This document shows positions 7,679-14,083 of a stretch of DNA of 14,083 bases, in pieces (the stretch's first letter is position 1; every line of letters begins with the position of its first letter). A program made the translations under genes and the position numbers. The notes beneath the pieces were generated by a model. The model saw only the letters and a list, made by a program, of their open reading frames with translations. It was not told the origin of the DNA and did not search any database. The stretch covers positions 1 to 14,083 of the forward strand of contig CAJOEQ010000064.1 of the NCBI GenBank assembly GCA_905233515.1, read 5' to 3'. This stretch comes from an uncultured Synergistales bacterium. Lineage in GTDB: Bacteria > Synergistota > Synergistia > Synergistales > Aminobacteriaceae.

Positions 7679-8563
7679 TTATTTCTCCTTTCTGCCTATA
7701 AAAAAATATTGAGCCGGTTTCTTTGTGTATGATAATAACTCCTCAAATGGATCAAGATTTTTTGCGGGTTCGGGCTTGATTTCCTGCGAGTCAATATTAT
7801 GATAAGGCTCTGAATTTCCTGATACACTGCGCAAAATATTTCTTGAATCTTTATCAATCGTCAAAACTGGGACAACTGTAGAGACGTTGCACTGACTCGC
7901 AAAAGCAATATCATCAAGATAGCCGATTTTCTCGAGATACTGCGCGTGAGTCGAATTCATTATAAATTTTTCGAGATTATCGCCGCGATTCTGCCATAAC
8001 AACATAGCAATTTTTGCGCTGTCAGTCGTCAATAATTCGCCCCGACTCTGCAATAATTTCAGAATCGCACCAGCACACAAAGTATCTTCCCATGATGGCC
8101 GCTTTTTACGTCCTGAACACAAAAAGCCTATATTATTCCCTAAAGTTAACGCATAATCTAAGCAGGCCGCATAATTTCTCAAACTAGCAGCAATAACGGG
8201 ACTCCCTGAAGATGCCGCCTCAAGTAAAGCTACTGTGCCATTAGTCGTTGACATTACTCCGCAGTTATGTTCGCGAATCAATCCGAGATTTAAATCAACC
8301 GGCGAATTTCCTAGCGTGAAACCTTCAGGAGGAATCCCGTTTACTTCTCCCATTAAAAGCGGCTTTAAATTTTGCTCGGTGAGTTCATAAGTTAAGACTC
8401 TTGCTTCGTCAGGAGTTTTTACGGGATAAAGCGCACCGCCTCCGAGTTCAAACCAGCGAGTCATTACTGTTGTAGCGCGCAAGACATCTATAACTATCCA
8501 GACATCTACAACGGGCAAATAATTATTTTCGCCGCATGAAAATATTAAATCAGCCTCGTACAT
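7679..8563 (-). CDS. comB: 2-phosphosulfolactate phosphatase family protein (ComB)
   Basis: ComB is a magnesium-dependent phosphatase that releases 3-sulfolactate from 2-phospho-3-sulfolactate, the second step of coenzyme M synthesis in methanogens. Homologues are also found in bacteria that make no coenzyme M, where the role is less clear. Family blocks are VIDVLRATTVM (24-34), MGEVNGIPPEGFTLGNSPVDL (about 71-91), STTNGTVALLEA (about 105-116), LCSGRKKRPSWEDTLCAGAIL (about 148-168), and HAQYLEKIGYLDDI followed by VVPVLTIDK. The 294 residues include an unconserved tail of roughly 55 residues (about 240-294) after that core, longer than I expect for the family. The ATG overlaps the proS stop by one base (TAATG), with GAAGG (8571-8575) seven bases upstream, so the two genes are translationally coupled. 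larC begins four bases after its stop. Confidence 0.88.
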   Translation of the reverse strand: MYEADLIFSCGENNYLPVVDVWIVIDVLRATTVMTRWFELGGGALYPVKTPDEARVLTYELTEQNLKPLLMGEVNGIPPEGFTLGNSPVDLNLGLIREHNCGVMSTTNGTVALLEAASSGSPVIAASLRNYAACLDYALTLGNNIGFLCSGRKKRPSWEDTLCAGAILKLLQSRGELLTTDSAKIAMLLWQNRGDNLEKFIMNSTHAQYLEKIGYLDDIAFASQCNVSTVVPVLTIDKDSRNILRSVSGNSEPYHNIDSQEIKPEPAKNLDPFEELLSYTKKPAQYFFIGRKEK

Positions 8564-10002
8564 TAATAAGCCTTCGCAAAAATTGTTAATCTCGCGTTAT
8601 CTTGACCAGTTATAAAGCACTTCCCCCGATTATCGCCCGGCAAAATAACTCGCGGAGTCGCCCCGCCCGTCTCTTCTTTGATTCGCTTTTCGTCTTCAAT
8701 ACTGCCTCCGAAATAAGCCCTCACAAATCCGCCTTTATTATTAATAATTTCCTTGAGTTCGTCATAATTTGCCGCGTCGTAGGTGTTATCTTCTCTGAAA
8801 TTTTTTGCGCGGGTAAATAAATTTGCTTGAATATCATCAAGTAATTTTTTCACCGTGTCTATTACGTTTTCAGATTTGACATCAATTTTTTCGCCTGTAT
8901 CACGTCTAACAAGTCTTACTGTTCCTGCTGCTAAATCTTTTTCTCCGAGTTCGAGCCTTAAGGGGACTCCCTTCTGTAAATGCGTGAAAAATCTATCAGC
9001 GGGGCGGGCGTGAAAGTCCGTATCAATTTTTGTATACATTCCGCCGAGTGAGTCATCAAGTTTTGCCGCTAATTCTTTAGCAATGGGCAGAATTTTATTA
9101 GCTGCTATGCTTTCATCTTTTGAAATCGGCAAAATAACAGCTTTAACGGGTGCGATTCTGGGCGGAATAATTAATCCGTCGTCATCTGAATGAGTCATTA
9201 TTAACGCTCCTATTAAACGAGTCGAGACTCCCCAGCTAGTCGTCCAGCAGTAAGCAAGTTCTCCTTCTCTGTTCTGATATTGAATGTCAAAGGCTTTAGC
9301 AAAATTTTGACCTAAAAAATGGCTTGTACCTGCCTGAAGTGCTTTAGAGTCGCTCATCATGGCCTCACATGTATAAGTATCAACAGCACCGGGGAATCTT
9401 TCTCCCGCAGTCTTTTCACCGGCTATAACTGGCACTGCTAACTCATTTTCTATAACATCACGATAAACACCTAACATTTTTAGAGTCTCTTCGCGTGCCT
9501 CTTCTGCTGTCTCGTGTGCTGTGTGTCCTTCCTGCCAGAGAAATTCACTAGTTCGCAAAAATAATCTTGGCCGTTTCTCCCAGCGCATGACGTTGCACCA
9601 TTGATTTATTAAAACCGGCAAATCCCGCCATGATTGAATCCATTTTGAATACATATAGCCTATTACAGTCTCAGAAGTCGGTCTAACTGCGTAAGGTTCT
9701 TCGAGTTTTTCGCCGCCCGCGTGAGTTACCATTGCTAATTCAGGTGCAAAGCCTTCTACGTGTTCAGCCTCTTTCTGGAAAAATGAATTTGGAATCAAAA
9801 CCGGAAAATATGCGTTTACATGTCCTGTTTTCTTAAAAGCTGAGTCAAATTTTGCCTGTATATTCTCCCATATGGCATAACCTGTCGGACGAATTACCAT
9901 ACAACCGCGAACAGGTGCATAATCAGCGAGTCCGGCTGCTTTGATTACGTCTAAATACCATTGTGAATAATTTTCTTGTCTAGGTGTGATATTTCGTGCC
10001 AA
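8563..10002 (-). CDS. proS: Prolyl-tRNA synthetase, short archaeal/eukaryote-like type
   Basis: ProRS charges tRNA-Pro with proline in the cytoplasm. The 479-residue length and lack of an editing insertion between motifs 2 and 3 mark the archaeal-like form, not the E. coli-like one. Visible class II elements are VRPTSET (106-112), motif 2 FLRTSEFLWQEGH (148-160, R150), TSHFLGQNFAKAF (226-238) and motif 3 GVSTRLIGALIMTHSDDDG (258-276, R262). The anticodon-binding domain spans about 285-390. The C-terminal domain ends in the typical FAKAY, but three of the four usual zinc-binding cysteines seem to be replaced; only C462 remains. It starts with TTG at 10002, preceded at ten bases by a perfect TAAGGAGG lying inside the 3' end of the patatin gene, whose stop is one base away. 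Its stop overlaps the comB start. Confidence 0.95.
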   Translation of the reverse strand: MARNITPRQENYSQWYLDVIKAAGLADYAPVRGCMVIRPTGYAIWENIQAKFDSAFKKTGHVNAYFPVLIPNSFFQKEAEHVEGFAPELAMVTHAGGEKLEEPYAVRPTSETVIGYMYSKWIQSWRDLPVLINQWCNVMRWEKRPRLFLRTSEFLWQEGHTAHETAEEAREETLKMLGVYRDVIENELAVPVIAGEKTAGERFPGAVDTYTCEAMMSDSKALQAGTSHFLGQNFAKAFDIQYQNREGELAYCWTTSWGVSTRLIGALIMTHSDDDGLIIPPRIAPVKAVILPISKDESIAANKILPIAKELAAKLDDSLGGMYTKIDTDFHARPADRFFTHLQKGVPLRLELGEKDLAAGTVRLVRRDTGEKIDVKSENVIDTVKKLLDDIQANLFTRAKNFREDNTYDAANYDELKEIINNKGGFVRAYFGGSIEDEKRIKEETGGATPRVILPGDNRGKCFITGQDNARLTIFAKAY

Positions 10003-10020
10003 TTTATAAATTCCTCCTTA
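10000..10020 (-). promoter_or_regulatory. Shine-Dalgarno of proS embedded in the patatin gene end
   Basis: TAAGGAGG (minus strand 10020-10013) lies ten bases before the TTG start of proS (10002-10000). The same bases encode the last residues LRRNL of the patatin protein. This supports the TTG start, for which no ATG alternative exists near the family N-terminus. Confidence 0.8.
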
Positions 10021-12100
10021 AATATTTACACCATATAGGAATGCCTATAAAGAATCCTGTTTTGAAATCTTCTTCTGAGCCGTGCATTATAGCAAATTTC
10101 ATGTCAACTAAATTATTCGGGAAGTTCACAGCGAGTCCCACTTCCCACGGAGCGTCTATCTTGTGCCATTCTTTATCCATTGCATAGCCCCAGCTTGCAA
10201 ATACTTCAGCCGCTATAACGCCCATTGCTGTACGTGTAATAATCCGTCTGAATGCTAAATTAGTCCAGAACATGCGCTCGGCCTCGATGGGATTTCGTGC
10301 GATTGAGTAAAGTTCTTCAGCTGCTCCGAGATAAACGGCGTGGCTGCGTCTATTCATGTCTCCTTCTGCAAAACCTGCACGGAAATAAATTCGCCACATC
10401 TCCGAAACTTTTAACGGCTTGAAATAATTTGCTCTGAAAACAACTTCTTCTAAGTCAGGCCACCAAGCATTAAAACGCCACGAATAACCTTTTGTAGGAT
10501 CTCCGGGAATGTCAAGCGTGTCATATTCTGCAAAGAAAGTCGGACCGACTGAGTCTTTATCGTCATGTCTTGATTCAGAAATTGAGTCGCCTTCTACGTG
10601 TTCATATGCGAGTCCTATTCCGACATTTACATTACCCCATACAAATAATTTGCTGAAACCTGCGGCGTATCTCTTCCAGTTTCTAAATGGATCATTTGGG
10701 CCGGCGGGTTCCCATTTTTGAGCTGATAAAGTGAATTGCCATGAGTTACTCAAGGGCGGCGGCGCGGTCTGATAAGTTAAATCTATTCCCCATTGATCCC
10801 CTAATTTTGCAACGCCTATTAACGAGTCATATTCTGATAAGAGTCCCCGTGCTTCTCCTTTGAGATATAGCCATCTATTAGAATGCAAATTTGTTGAATA
10901 GCCTGATATACCGACTTTTAACTCCGGAGATTGTCTCACGTCAATTCTTACAAGTATATCGCCCGAATTAGTCCGGCCAAGCTGATAATCTGCCATTTCG
11001 ATTCCTTGTGCTTCTGATAATTTTTCCATTGCGTGATCTAATTCTTCAGGTTTTACTTTACGCCCGATCCATTTTAGAGCCTCTTTTCTCACAAGTTCGG
11101 CTGTTTTAGGCGGCAATCCGTGAACTTCAATATCTCCTACGATTTCACTTAATTTATTATTTCGTTTGATAGTGTAGAGTCCCGGCCCTCGCGCTGATAG
11201 TGCTTTGATCTCGTCAATTTTTTCCATTGCCGCATCATAGCCAAGTTTTATAGTATTCTCTGAGCCAGTAGAGTCAAGCATTCCGAGTCCTTCAACTTTT
11301 GGACGTAATAAAATATCTGCGGCCTTCGCTTCTTCAATTGTAAGTGCTTGGCTTATTACATCCATGTAATTCCCTAAAGTATGAGAAGTATCAAGTGCAT
11401 CAGAAATATCAACGGCAACAATAGGAATATTCGGGAATATATCACGCGCTGTGTAAACCGGCAAATTTGAAGTAACTCCGCCGTCAACAAGTAAATGTCC
11501 GTCAATAACCCAAGGCTCAAACAATGCAGGAATTGACATAGAAGCTCTCATTGCAGCGGCTATACTTCCTTCACGCAGTACAATTTTTTCACCGGTATTA
11601 ATATCAGTAGCAACTGCCGCATAAGGGATCGGCAATCTGTAAAAATGAGTCTCACTAACATGACGCATTAATTGCGAGAAATAATTATATAATTTATCGC
11701 CGGTTAATAAGCCCTTCGGCCCTCTTTCGCCGTCTCGTTTTATATAAGTCAATGCGGGGATTGTGCTAGTTTTTGCGCGCCTGTCATTTCCTGAAAAAAC
11801 AAACATGGGCCCGGTATTCTCTGATAACAAAGAAGGTAAATCAAGCTCAGATATAATTTTATGCATTTCTTGAGTGCTGTAACCGCTTGCTCGTAAAGCT
11901 CCCATTAATGCGCCCATACTTGTACCGACAATGCCGACAATTTCGACTCCGTTCTGCTCAAGAGCTTCCATGACTCCTAAATGAGCGAATCCCTTTGTGC
12001 CGCCTCCTGATAAAACAAGAATGACTCCGGCATCGCTCTTAAAAGGAGTTAAGGCCATAATCACCCCGATAATTAACGCATATATAAATTTTTTCAGCAT
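10004..12100 (-). CDS. Patatin-like phospholipase with POTRA-like segment and outer-membrane beta-barrel (type Vd autotransporter-like)
   Basis: This predicted lipolytic protein is exported and anchored in the outer membrane, as in PlpD of Pseudomonas. Its 698 residues begin with a Sec signal peptide (hydrophobic about 5-18, likely cut after SDA, residue 24). The patatin domain (about 25-300) has the oxyanion motif GGGTKG (32-37), nucleophile S61 in GTSMG and the dyad aspartate D206 in DGG, so catalysis should be intact. A POTRA-like segment follows (about 317-392), then a beta-rich region (about 395-690) with alternating aromatic strands, resembling the BamA/surface-antigen barrel. The last barrel-like strand ends at W690, with an eight-residue basic tail after it. 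The ATG at 12100 has GGGAG (12112-12116) eleven bases upstream. A terminator lies just upstream, and proS starts one base after the stop. The lipid substrate is unknown. Confidence 0.9.
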   Translation of the reverse strand: MLKKFIYALIIGVIMALTPFKSDAGVILVLSGGGTKGFAHLGVMEALEQNGVEIVGIVGTSMGALMGALRASGYSTQEMHKIISELDLPSLLSENTGPMFVFSGNDRRAKTSTIPALTYIKRDGERGPKGLLTGDKLYNYFSQLMRHVSETHFYRLPIPYAAVATDINTGEKIVLREGSIAAAMRASMSIPALFEPWVIDGHLLVDGGVTSNLPVYTARDIFPNIPIVAVDISDALDTSHTLGNYMDVISQALTIEEAKAADILLRPKVEGLGMLDSTGSENTIKLGYDAAMEKIDEIKALSARGPGLYTIKRNNKLSEIVGDIEVHGLPPKTAELVRKEALKWIGRKVKPEELDHAMEKLSEAQGIEMADYQLGRTNSGDILVRIDVRQSPELKVGISGYSTNLHSNRWLYLKGEARGLLSEYDSLIGVAKLGDQWGIDLTYQTAPPPLSNSWQFTLSAQKWEPAGPNDPFRNWKRYAAGFSKLFVWGNVNVGIGLAYEHVEGDSISESRHDDKDSVGPTFFAEYDTLDIPGDPTKGYSWRFNAWWPDLEEVVFRANYFKPLKVSEMWRIYFRAGFAEGDMNRRSHAVYLGAAEELYSIARNPIEAERMFWTNLAFRRIITRTAMGVIAAEVFASWGYAMDKEWHKIDAPWEVGLAVNFPNNLVDMKFAIMHGSEEDFKTGFFIGIPIWCKYLRRNL

Positions 12101-12129
12101 TACAAAAAATTCTCCCTCTATATTGTGTC

Positions 12130-12166
12130 AAAAAACGGCTCCGGCCCACTTAGACCAGAACCGTTT
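12130..12166 (-). terminator. Rho-independent terminator after cheX
   Basis: Read on the minus strand, AAACGGTTCTGGTC (12166-12153) pairs with GGCCGGAGCCGTTT (12146-12133). This gives a 14-base-pair stem with three G-T wobbles and a six-base loop, followed by a run of six T (12135-12130, three of them in the stem). It lies between cheX and the patatin gene and should end or attenuate transcription coming from cheX. Confidence 0.72.
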
Positions 12167-12205
12167 ATAAATTTTCCACGTGTTAATTATTACAGGTTAA
12201 ATAAA

Positions 12206-12697
12206 TTAATCAATCTTGAAGGACAATACAAGATAAAGCCCTCCTGAAGGTTCAAGCGTAAAAGGCAGTGTAAAACTTTTCATGCCCTGATCTTCTTTTG
12301 TTACGTTCCTGATATTATCTCCGATTATTAATTGCGGCGGCGTTACGTCAACAGTTCCAAGCGCGCTTTGTACAAGTGCACGGCCTCCGATCATGTTTGA
12401 CAATTCACCGATAACGCTCATAGAGACATCATCACCGATAACAGGTTTTATCATTCCGCCCGACATTGACGAAATAATATTATTAAAGCCGTCTTTATTC
12501 AGCATTATATTTACTGTTCCTCGTGAGCCTACACCTACAACGCCTATTAATGCCGCTGTGCAAATATTTTCTACTTTTATGCCCGGAGATACTTTCGATT
12601 TGTTGAGGGTGATATTAAGCCCCACCTCTCGCCCTACGGAAAGCACTGCCGACGCAAAACTATTCACGAGAGCGACAAGTTTATCCATACCGGCCAT
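12206..12697 (-). CDS. cheX: CheX/CheC-family chemotaxis phosphatase domain protein
   Basis: CheX and CheC proteins dephosphorylate CheY-P, and related stand-alone members act on other receiver domains. The 163 residues fit a single CheX domain. The active-site helix reads SVIGELSNMIGGRAL (94-108), carrying the family glutamate/asparagine pair E98 and N101 (ExxN). The usual second helix motif is not obvious, consistent with CheX-type single-site members. There is no signal peptide or membrane segment, so it is cytoplasmic. The start at 12697 has a purine-rich AGGGAGGGA tract 13 or more bases upstream (12711-12719), a longish spacing; the next in-frame ATG (12688) is farther still. It is flanked by its own candidate promoter and a terminator, suggesting it may be transcribed as a single gene. 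No other chemotaxis genes are nearby, so its partner is unknown. Confidence 0.8.
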   Translation of the reverse strand: MAGMDKLVALVNSFASAVLSVGREVGLNITLNKSKVSPGIKVENICTAALIGVVGVGSRGTVNIMLNKDGFNNIISSMSGGMIKPVIGDDVSMSVIGELSNMIGGRALVQSALGTVDVTPPQLIIGDNIRNVTKEDQGMKSFTLPFTLEPSGGLYLVLSFKID

Positions 12698-12725
12698 TTT
12701 TAAATTAATCTCCCTCCCTGTAATG

Positions 12726-12783
12726 ATTGTATATATTCTTAATGAGTTTACAATATTATAGCCTATTCTCGTTTATATCTCTA
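12726..12783 (-). promoter_or_regulatory. Candidate sigma70 promoters of cheX
   Basis: Two minus-strand options fall in and beside the 83-base gap. TTGTAA (12753-12748), 16 bases, TACAAT (12731-12726) would start RNA near 12719, right at the Shine-Dalgarno. A perfect TATAAT (12760-12755) with TAGAGA (12783-12778) at 17 bases would give a leader of about 50 bases. I cannot decide between them. Confidence 0.4.
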
Positions 12784-13275
12784 TATTTTTATATTTTTCA
12801 AAGCTCGTAATGCAATTATACACGCTGCCAAATCATCGAGAACTCTATCAGGCACTCTCAAACCTTCAGGAATCAACCGCGTTAATAAGCTCGGTCTATG
12901 CAATTTCCAGTATAAAGCACGCGCTTCAAGAGTCGTATTTTTCTCGTCTATTATTATAATATTTTCCTCGTCATGGGAAAAATTTTTCAGGTAATTATGA
13001 AATTCTTTGCTGTGAGTCCCATTTCCTAGAGCAATAAATTTTACTTCTGAGTCTTTTAACGAGTCCGAGCTGCCCTCAATAATCAAATTTGAATCCTGAA
13101 AATTTTTATAGTCAGCAAAGAAATTATCACGTTTTGAAGTCTCAAAGATTCCTGACGCTCTTAAATTCCCGTCAAAATCAACAAAAGCAAAGCCCGTTTT
13201 ATCTCGTCCCGGGTCAATTCCGAGAATTAAATTTTTTTTTGCGTATATTCCCATTTGTCCAGCAGCCAAAGCCAT
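12781..13275 (-). CDS. RuvC/YqgF-fold predicted nuclease or resolvase
   Basis: The protein has the RNase H-like fold of Holliday-junction resolvases and the pre-16S rRNA nuclease YqgF/RuvX. The first strand LILGIDPGRDKTGFAFVD (16-33) supplies D21. LIIEGSS (64-70) offers E67, a RuvC-like second acid. IDEKNTTLEARA (109-120) mirrors the YqgF DERxTT motif, and RVLDDLAACIIAL (144-156) supplies the last acids D147/D148. The 164 residues exceed the usual YqgF length of about 140. The start at 13275 is backed by AAAGGAG (13287-13293), eleven bases upstream, and lies 49 bases inside the preceding acyltransferase; the later ATG at 13254 has no good ribosome site. It is predicted cytoplasmic. Whether it is the genome's only YqgF or a divergent paralogue cannot be seen here. 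Confidence 0.75.
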   Translation of the reverse strand: MALAAGQMGIYAKKNLILGIDPGRDKTGFAFVDFDGNLRASGIFETSKRDNFFADYKNFQDSNLIIEGSSDSLKDSEVKFIALGNGTHSKEFHNYLKNFSHDEENIIIIDEKNTTLEARALYWKLHRPSLLTRLIPEGLRVPDRVLDDLAACIIALRALKNIKI

Positions 13276-14083
13276 TGCTCAGGATTCTCCTTTATCAAAT
13301 TTTCTATAAATTGATTAGAAAGCTCAATACTTGATTTTATATCTTCTCCGAATTCGCGCCCGTTTTTGTCGAGTCTATCGCTCAAAATTTCGTTAAGTTC
13401 TATATAATGCCGCTCAGGATTTGCCCAGTCTCTAAAATATTTCGCAGCAATTACAGGACATTTAAATTTTTTGTATAATTTCGCTATTCCCTCGTGAGTG
13501 CTTGCGTCCATTCCTAAAAATTTTGTTATTATTCCGTCTTGACGAGCGTCTAAATCCTGCATTATTACAATTATTCCGCCTGACTTCAAAGTCTTGAATA
13601 TCTCACGCAGGCCGCCCCCTTCACTTGTAATCATGTGCATTCCTGAAAAATTTTCGCGTATATTCTTGATTATGTTATCTATTTTATTATCTCTTTGAGG
13701 CGTATATACAGAGTTCAAAGCAAAACCCGCCTGAATTACCCTCGCCGCTGCTAATTCCCAGTTCGCCATGTGAGTACACATTAATATAGCACCCCGACCC
13801 CGTGAAAGAGCAGAACGCAAAAGATTTTGACTCTCTTCAGGAAAATTTACAAGTTCAGTTATTCGCGGTTTTATAACGGGGATTCTTATAAATTCTACGG
13901 CTGACATTCCTAAATTTATAAATGATTTCTTGATTATCTCACGCGCTAAAGTTACACCGACTCCGAGTGCTTTTACACAGCGAGACTCGCACCTGTCTAC
14001 TTTTTTCCATAAAATTAAACGCAATAAACGCCCGATTAAATTGCCGATTAATAATGCGACTCTATGAGGGCAAATGCGAAGGA
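13227..14083 (-). CDS. LpxL/HtrB-family lipid A acyltransferase, 5' end outside window
   Basis: These inner-membrane enzymes add a secondary acyl chain to lipid A or a related lipid. The frame is open to the right edge: codons upstream of the TTG at 14024 still read like the family N-terminus (CPHRVALLIGNLIGRLL, amphipathic and hydrophobic), so the true start is outside. The catalytic HX4E motif is in CTHMANWELAA (H at 13770-13772, E at 13755-13757). Downstream are SVYTPQRDNKI, GGIIVIMQDLDARQDGI and the terminal ENPEQWLWLLDKW, typical of the LpxL C-terminus. About 284 codons are visible, against roughly 290-310 for the family, so little is missing. The 3' end overlaps the RuvC-like gene by 49 bases. 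The protein implies a diderm envelope. Its acyl donor and position cannot be told. Confidence 0.9.
   Translation of the reverse strand, partial: LRICPHRVALLIGNLIGRLLRLILWKKVDRCESRCVKALGVGVTLAREIIKKSFINLGMSAVEFIRIPVIKPRITELVNFPEESQNLLRSALSRGRGAILMCTHMANWELAAARVIQAGFALNSVYTPQRDNKIDNIIKNIRENFSGMHMITSEGGGLREIFKTLKSGGIIVIMQDLDARQDGIITKFLGMDASTHEGIAKLYKKFKCPVIAAKYFRDWANPERHYIELNEILSDRLDKNGREFGEDIKSSIELSNQFIENLIKENPEQWLWLLDKWEYTQKKI

Noticed and set aside
10509..10721. 70-codon open frame on the plus strand
   Set aside because: Antisense shadow of the patatin barrel region. Low-complexity composition typical of such shadows.
12126..12131. Perfect TTGACA on the minus strand as the -35 box of a patatin promoter
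   Set aside because: No -10 box lies 16-18 bases downstream, and transcription would start at or inside the coding sequence. The bases are part of the terminator T run and tail.
12393..12761. 122-codon open frame on the plus strand
   Set aside because: It is antisense to cheX, which has a clear domain motif and ribosome site. No recognisable protein and no Shine-Dalgarno of its own.

Overview
The window looks like chromosome from an AT-rich, anaerobic, diderm (Gram-negative-type) bacterium. An outer membrane is implied by a late lipid A acyltransferase family protein and by a patatin fused to a POTRA-like segment and a C-terminal beta-barrel. The short archaeal-type prolyl-tRNA synthetase, a nickel-pincer cofactor gene (larC) and an adjacent rseP-ispG pair fit an anaerobe such as a member of the Synergistota. 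That placement is an inference, not proven here. No tRNA, rRNA, CRISPR array, insertion sequence or phage gene was seen.

Layout. Positions 1-4172 read rightward: the 3' part of an AT-rich family 2 glycosyltransferase that appears frameshifted (1-749), a MalY/PatB-type aminotransferase/beta-lyase (746-1927), a 142-base gap, then the site-2 protease rseP (2070-3116) and the isoprenoid gene ispG (3129-4172). From 4159 to the right edge everything reads leftward and meets ispG tail to tail with a short overlap. In transcription order these genes are: an LpxL-type acyltransferase (cut by the right edge), a RuvC/YqgF-fold protein overlapping it by 49 bases, a CheX-type protein, an intrinsic terminator, then a compact run of patatin, proS, comB, larC, an ATP-grasp ligase and a maltose/galactoside-type O-acetyltransferase with a one-base frameshift near its 3' end.

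How the genes may work together. The left side combines surface polysaccharide synthesis, sulfur amino acid breakdown, membrane proteolysis and isoprenoid precursor synthesis. The leftward run mixes envelope functions with translation (ProRS) and three small-molecule enzymes. ComB makes sulfolactate, LarC builds the nickel-pincer cofactor used by 2-hydroxyacid racemases, and the ATP-grasp protein is a probable carboxylate-amine ligase of unknown substrate. Their tight coupling is the most suggestive lead to an undescribed pathway, but it could also be simple operon packing.

Translation signals are regular: rseP, proS, larC and probably the ATP-grasp gene all start with TTG, ten bases after a Shine-Dalgarno core. 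The pentamer GAGTC/GACTC is about four times commoner than base composition predicts, by hand count.
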